DNA from: Aquificaceae bacterium
GTDB lineage: Bacteria > Aquificota > Aquificia > Aquificales > Aquificaceae
Assembly (NCBI GenBank): GCA_015487535.1
Contig: WFPN01000219.1
Coordinates: forward strand, 1-5,878
Direction: 5' to 3'
Length of the DNA: 5,878 bases
The notes below the pieces were generated by a model, which was given only the letters and a program-made list of their open reading frames with translations, did no database searches and was not told the DNA's origin. A program made the translations under genes and the position numbers. Positions 4,913-5,878 of this stretch are shown in pieces. How positions within the stretch are numbered: the first letter of the stretch is position 1; each line of letters begins with the position of its first letter.

Positions 4913-5878
4913 ATGAGAAGAGGGCGGGGCGTCCTTGCCCTCTTGCTCCTCTTTTTCCTCCTCTTGCCTCCTGCTCATCAACCGGCTAATGGGCAGGTGG
5001 TAAGTGGAGCCGTTTTACTCTCCCGGGTTCTCGTCTGGGGTTCTAAGGTCATTCGTGTCTCACTTCCTTTTTCGGTTGCACGGCTGAAATCGATATATCA
5101 GTCTTGGAAAAGTGCAGGTAAGCCCACATTTTCTAAGTTGAAATTGCCTCTTTCTACTGCCGTTCTTTATATAGGTGGTTCTTATCTTCTCTCGGAGTTC
5201 CAGCGTATAGCTTCACTTGAGGAGAACTCCTCTTCTGGGACTTCTGTAATTCCTGTTATAAATGCTCCGGTCTCAGTTTCTCGTGTATGTGCTGATGGTT
5301 TAACTCTTAATTCGCAATACTATCTCTGTCCTGCTAATGCTTCTACTCCTTGTTCTCTTCCGGCCGCTACTTCTTTTACGTATGATTATGCTACAAATAG
5401 TATTTCTGGATCTTACACTACTCTAACCTGTCCTCAAGGTACTTTGTGCGGTGTGCGTATGATCGGAACTGTGAGGTTTGAATTTTCTGATGGGACGGTT
5501 CGATCTCAGTATTTTGACACTTATGTTACTGAGTCATACGCTTCTCAGCTAGCTACACTTCCTGACTGTTCTTCTCCTCTTCCTGCTCCTGTGGATCTTG
5601 ATTATGAGTTTTCCCGATTGCTTCCTAATATTTCTTCTCTTCCTGTTGAAGCATATCCTGTTGCTGACGATCCAGGATACACTGACGCTTTCCCTATACC
5701 TGCCGAGGCTGGGGATAGCGTTACGATTGAGGACACTCAAACAGGCCAGACTACCGCCGAGACCGTTTCCAAGGATCAGCAGGGTAATACCCAGTCCCAA
5801 ACAGATGAAGGGCAGTTATCTCTACCTGATGATAATCAATACGACCCTACGATAGACATACCCGAGAAAAAGGATATC
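4913..5878 (+). CDS. Putative pIII-like adsorption / minor tip protein, C-terminus beyond right edge
   Basis: An open frame of 322 codons starts at the ATG at 4913, seven bases after AGGAG (4902-4906), and runs off the window. Residues 1-28 are a signal peptide (basic MRRGR, hydrophobic 7-19, likely cleavage near ANG/Q). Residues 30-100 are moderately hydrophobic and basic, with a possible second hydrophobic segment at 80-94. Residues 120-220 form a Ser/Thr-rich region with six Cys (126, 139, 147, 173, 179, 219), enough for three disulfides. Residues 221-322 are a Pro/Asp/Gln/Thr-rich linker (DTQTGQTTAET, 274-284) of the low-complexity kind found in inovirus adsorption proteins. Placement after the coat gene is the gene III slot; pIII binds the host pilus and releases the virion. 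The C-terminal membrane anchor expected of pIII is outside the window. Codons are strikingly T-ending (TCT, CCT, GCT), with CGN arginine more common than in the host genes. Confidence 0.7.
   Translation, partial: MRRGRGVLALLLLFFLLLPPAHQPANGQVVSGAVLLSRVLVWGSKVIRVSLPFSVARLKSIYQSWKSAGKPTFSKLKLPLSTAVLYIGGSYLLSEFQRIASLEENSSSGTSVIPVINAPVSVSRVCADGLTLNSQYYLCPANASTPCSLPAATSFTYDYATNSISGSYTTLTCPQGTLCGVRMIGTVRFEFSDGTVRSQYFDTYVTESYASQLATLPDCSSPLPAPVDLDYEFSRLLPNISSLPVEAYPVADDPGYTDAFPIPAEAGDSVTIEDTQTGQTTAETVSKDQQGNTQSQTDEGQLSLPDDNQYDPTIDIPEKKDI
4918..4956 (+). terminator. Hairpin and T-rich tract after the coat gene, putative attenuator
   Basis: AAGAGGGC (4918-4925) pairs perfectly with GCCCTCTT (4937-4944). 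Inside it GGGG (4926-4929) can pair with CCTT (4933-4936) using two G-U pairs, giving a 12-bp stem with a CGT triloop. A pyrimidine tract with TTTTT at 4952-4956 follows, though seven bases separate it from the stem, so it is not a textbook intrinsic terminator. Ff phages have their main terminator at exactly this point, between genes VIII and III. Here the structure lies inside the first codons of the next gene, two bases after its ATG, so it could also restrain translation. Confidence 0.5.

Larger units (their letters stand above)
3917..5878 (+). mobile_element. Integrated inovirus (filamentous phage) prophage, left part
   Basis: Five tightly packed rightward genes follow the Ff structural-module order V-VII-IX-VIII-III. 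They encode a small gpV-sized protein, two single-span membrane proteins without signal peptides, a coat precursor with signal peptide and one transmembrane helix, and a signal-peptide-bearing Cys-containing protein. Gene contacts are one to four bases of overlap (4301, 4429-4432, 4674) or a 2-nt gap (4911-4912). Strand, codon use and content all change at the moaC boundary. The left limit is given as the whole intergenic gap because the junction is not resolved, and the element continues past the right edge. The morphogenesis ATPase (pI/Zot), the usual inovirus hallmark, is not visible here and would be expected further right. Confidence 0.82.

Noticed and set aside
5549..5855. Open frames at 5549-5800 (leftward) and 5598-5855 (rightward)
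   Set aside because: Both sit inside the continuous 322-codon frame of the pIII-like gene and look like by-products of its T-rich codons.

Overview
The window joins two blocks of different character. The left two thirds (about 1-3916) is chromosomal DNA of a thermophilic bacterium, most likely of the Aquificaceae. The lineage call is inference: the TyrA protein matches my recollection of Aquifex aeolicus TyrA almost phrase by phrase, and the coding strand is purine-rich with AGG/AGA arginine codons, as in many thermophiles. No rRNA or other lineage marker is present.

The chromosomal block is a compact leftward gene string. In order of transcription it holds moaC (molybdopterin precursor synthesis, with an unusual C-terminal extension), ubiX (prenylated-FMN synthesis), an exported FecR-domain protein, tyrA (prephenate dehydrogenase) and aroA (class II-like EPSP synthase, cut by the left edge). 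Three of the four junctions are 4-bp ATGA overlaps and the fourth is an 11-nt gap, so the five genes are probably one operon. Products are functionally mixed: cofactors, aromatic amino acids and one envelope protein.

The right third (about 4020-5878) runs the other way and reads as the structural module of a filamentous phage (inovirus) integrated as a prophage. Its order is a small gpV-like ssDNA-binding candidate, a 43-aa single-span membrane protein, an 81-aa Cys-containing single-span membrane protein, a 61-aa precursor of the major coat protein (44 aa mature), a strong hairpin, then a signal-peptide-bearing Cys-containing protein open at the right edge (pIII/adsorption type). This is the Ff order V-VII-IX-VIII-III. 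The coat precursor is the firmest assignment. The other roles rest on position, size and topology, because small inovirus proteins keep little sequence similarity. The expected next genes (pVI-like and the pI/Zot ATPase) and the replication initiator are not in view.

The divergent gap at 3917-4019 separates moaC from the first phage gene and must hold or lie close to the left phage-host junction. It contains no tRNA or integrase. A TATAAT box facing moaC lies only a few bases from its ATG.

No CRISPR array, rRNA, tRNA or insertion sequence was seen. Apart from 3917-4019 the window is almost gap-free, and no stretch over 300 bases lacks a gene.
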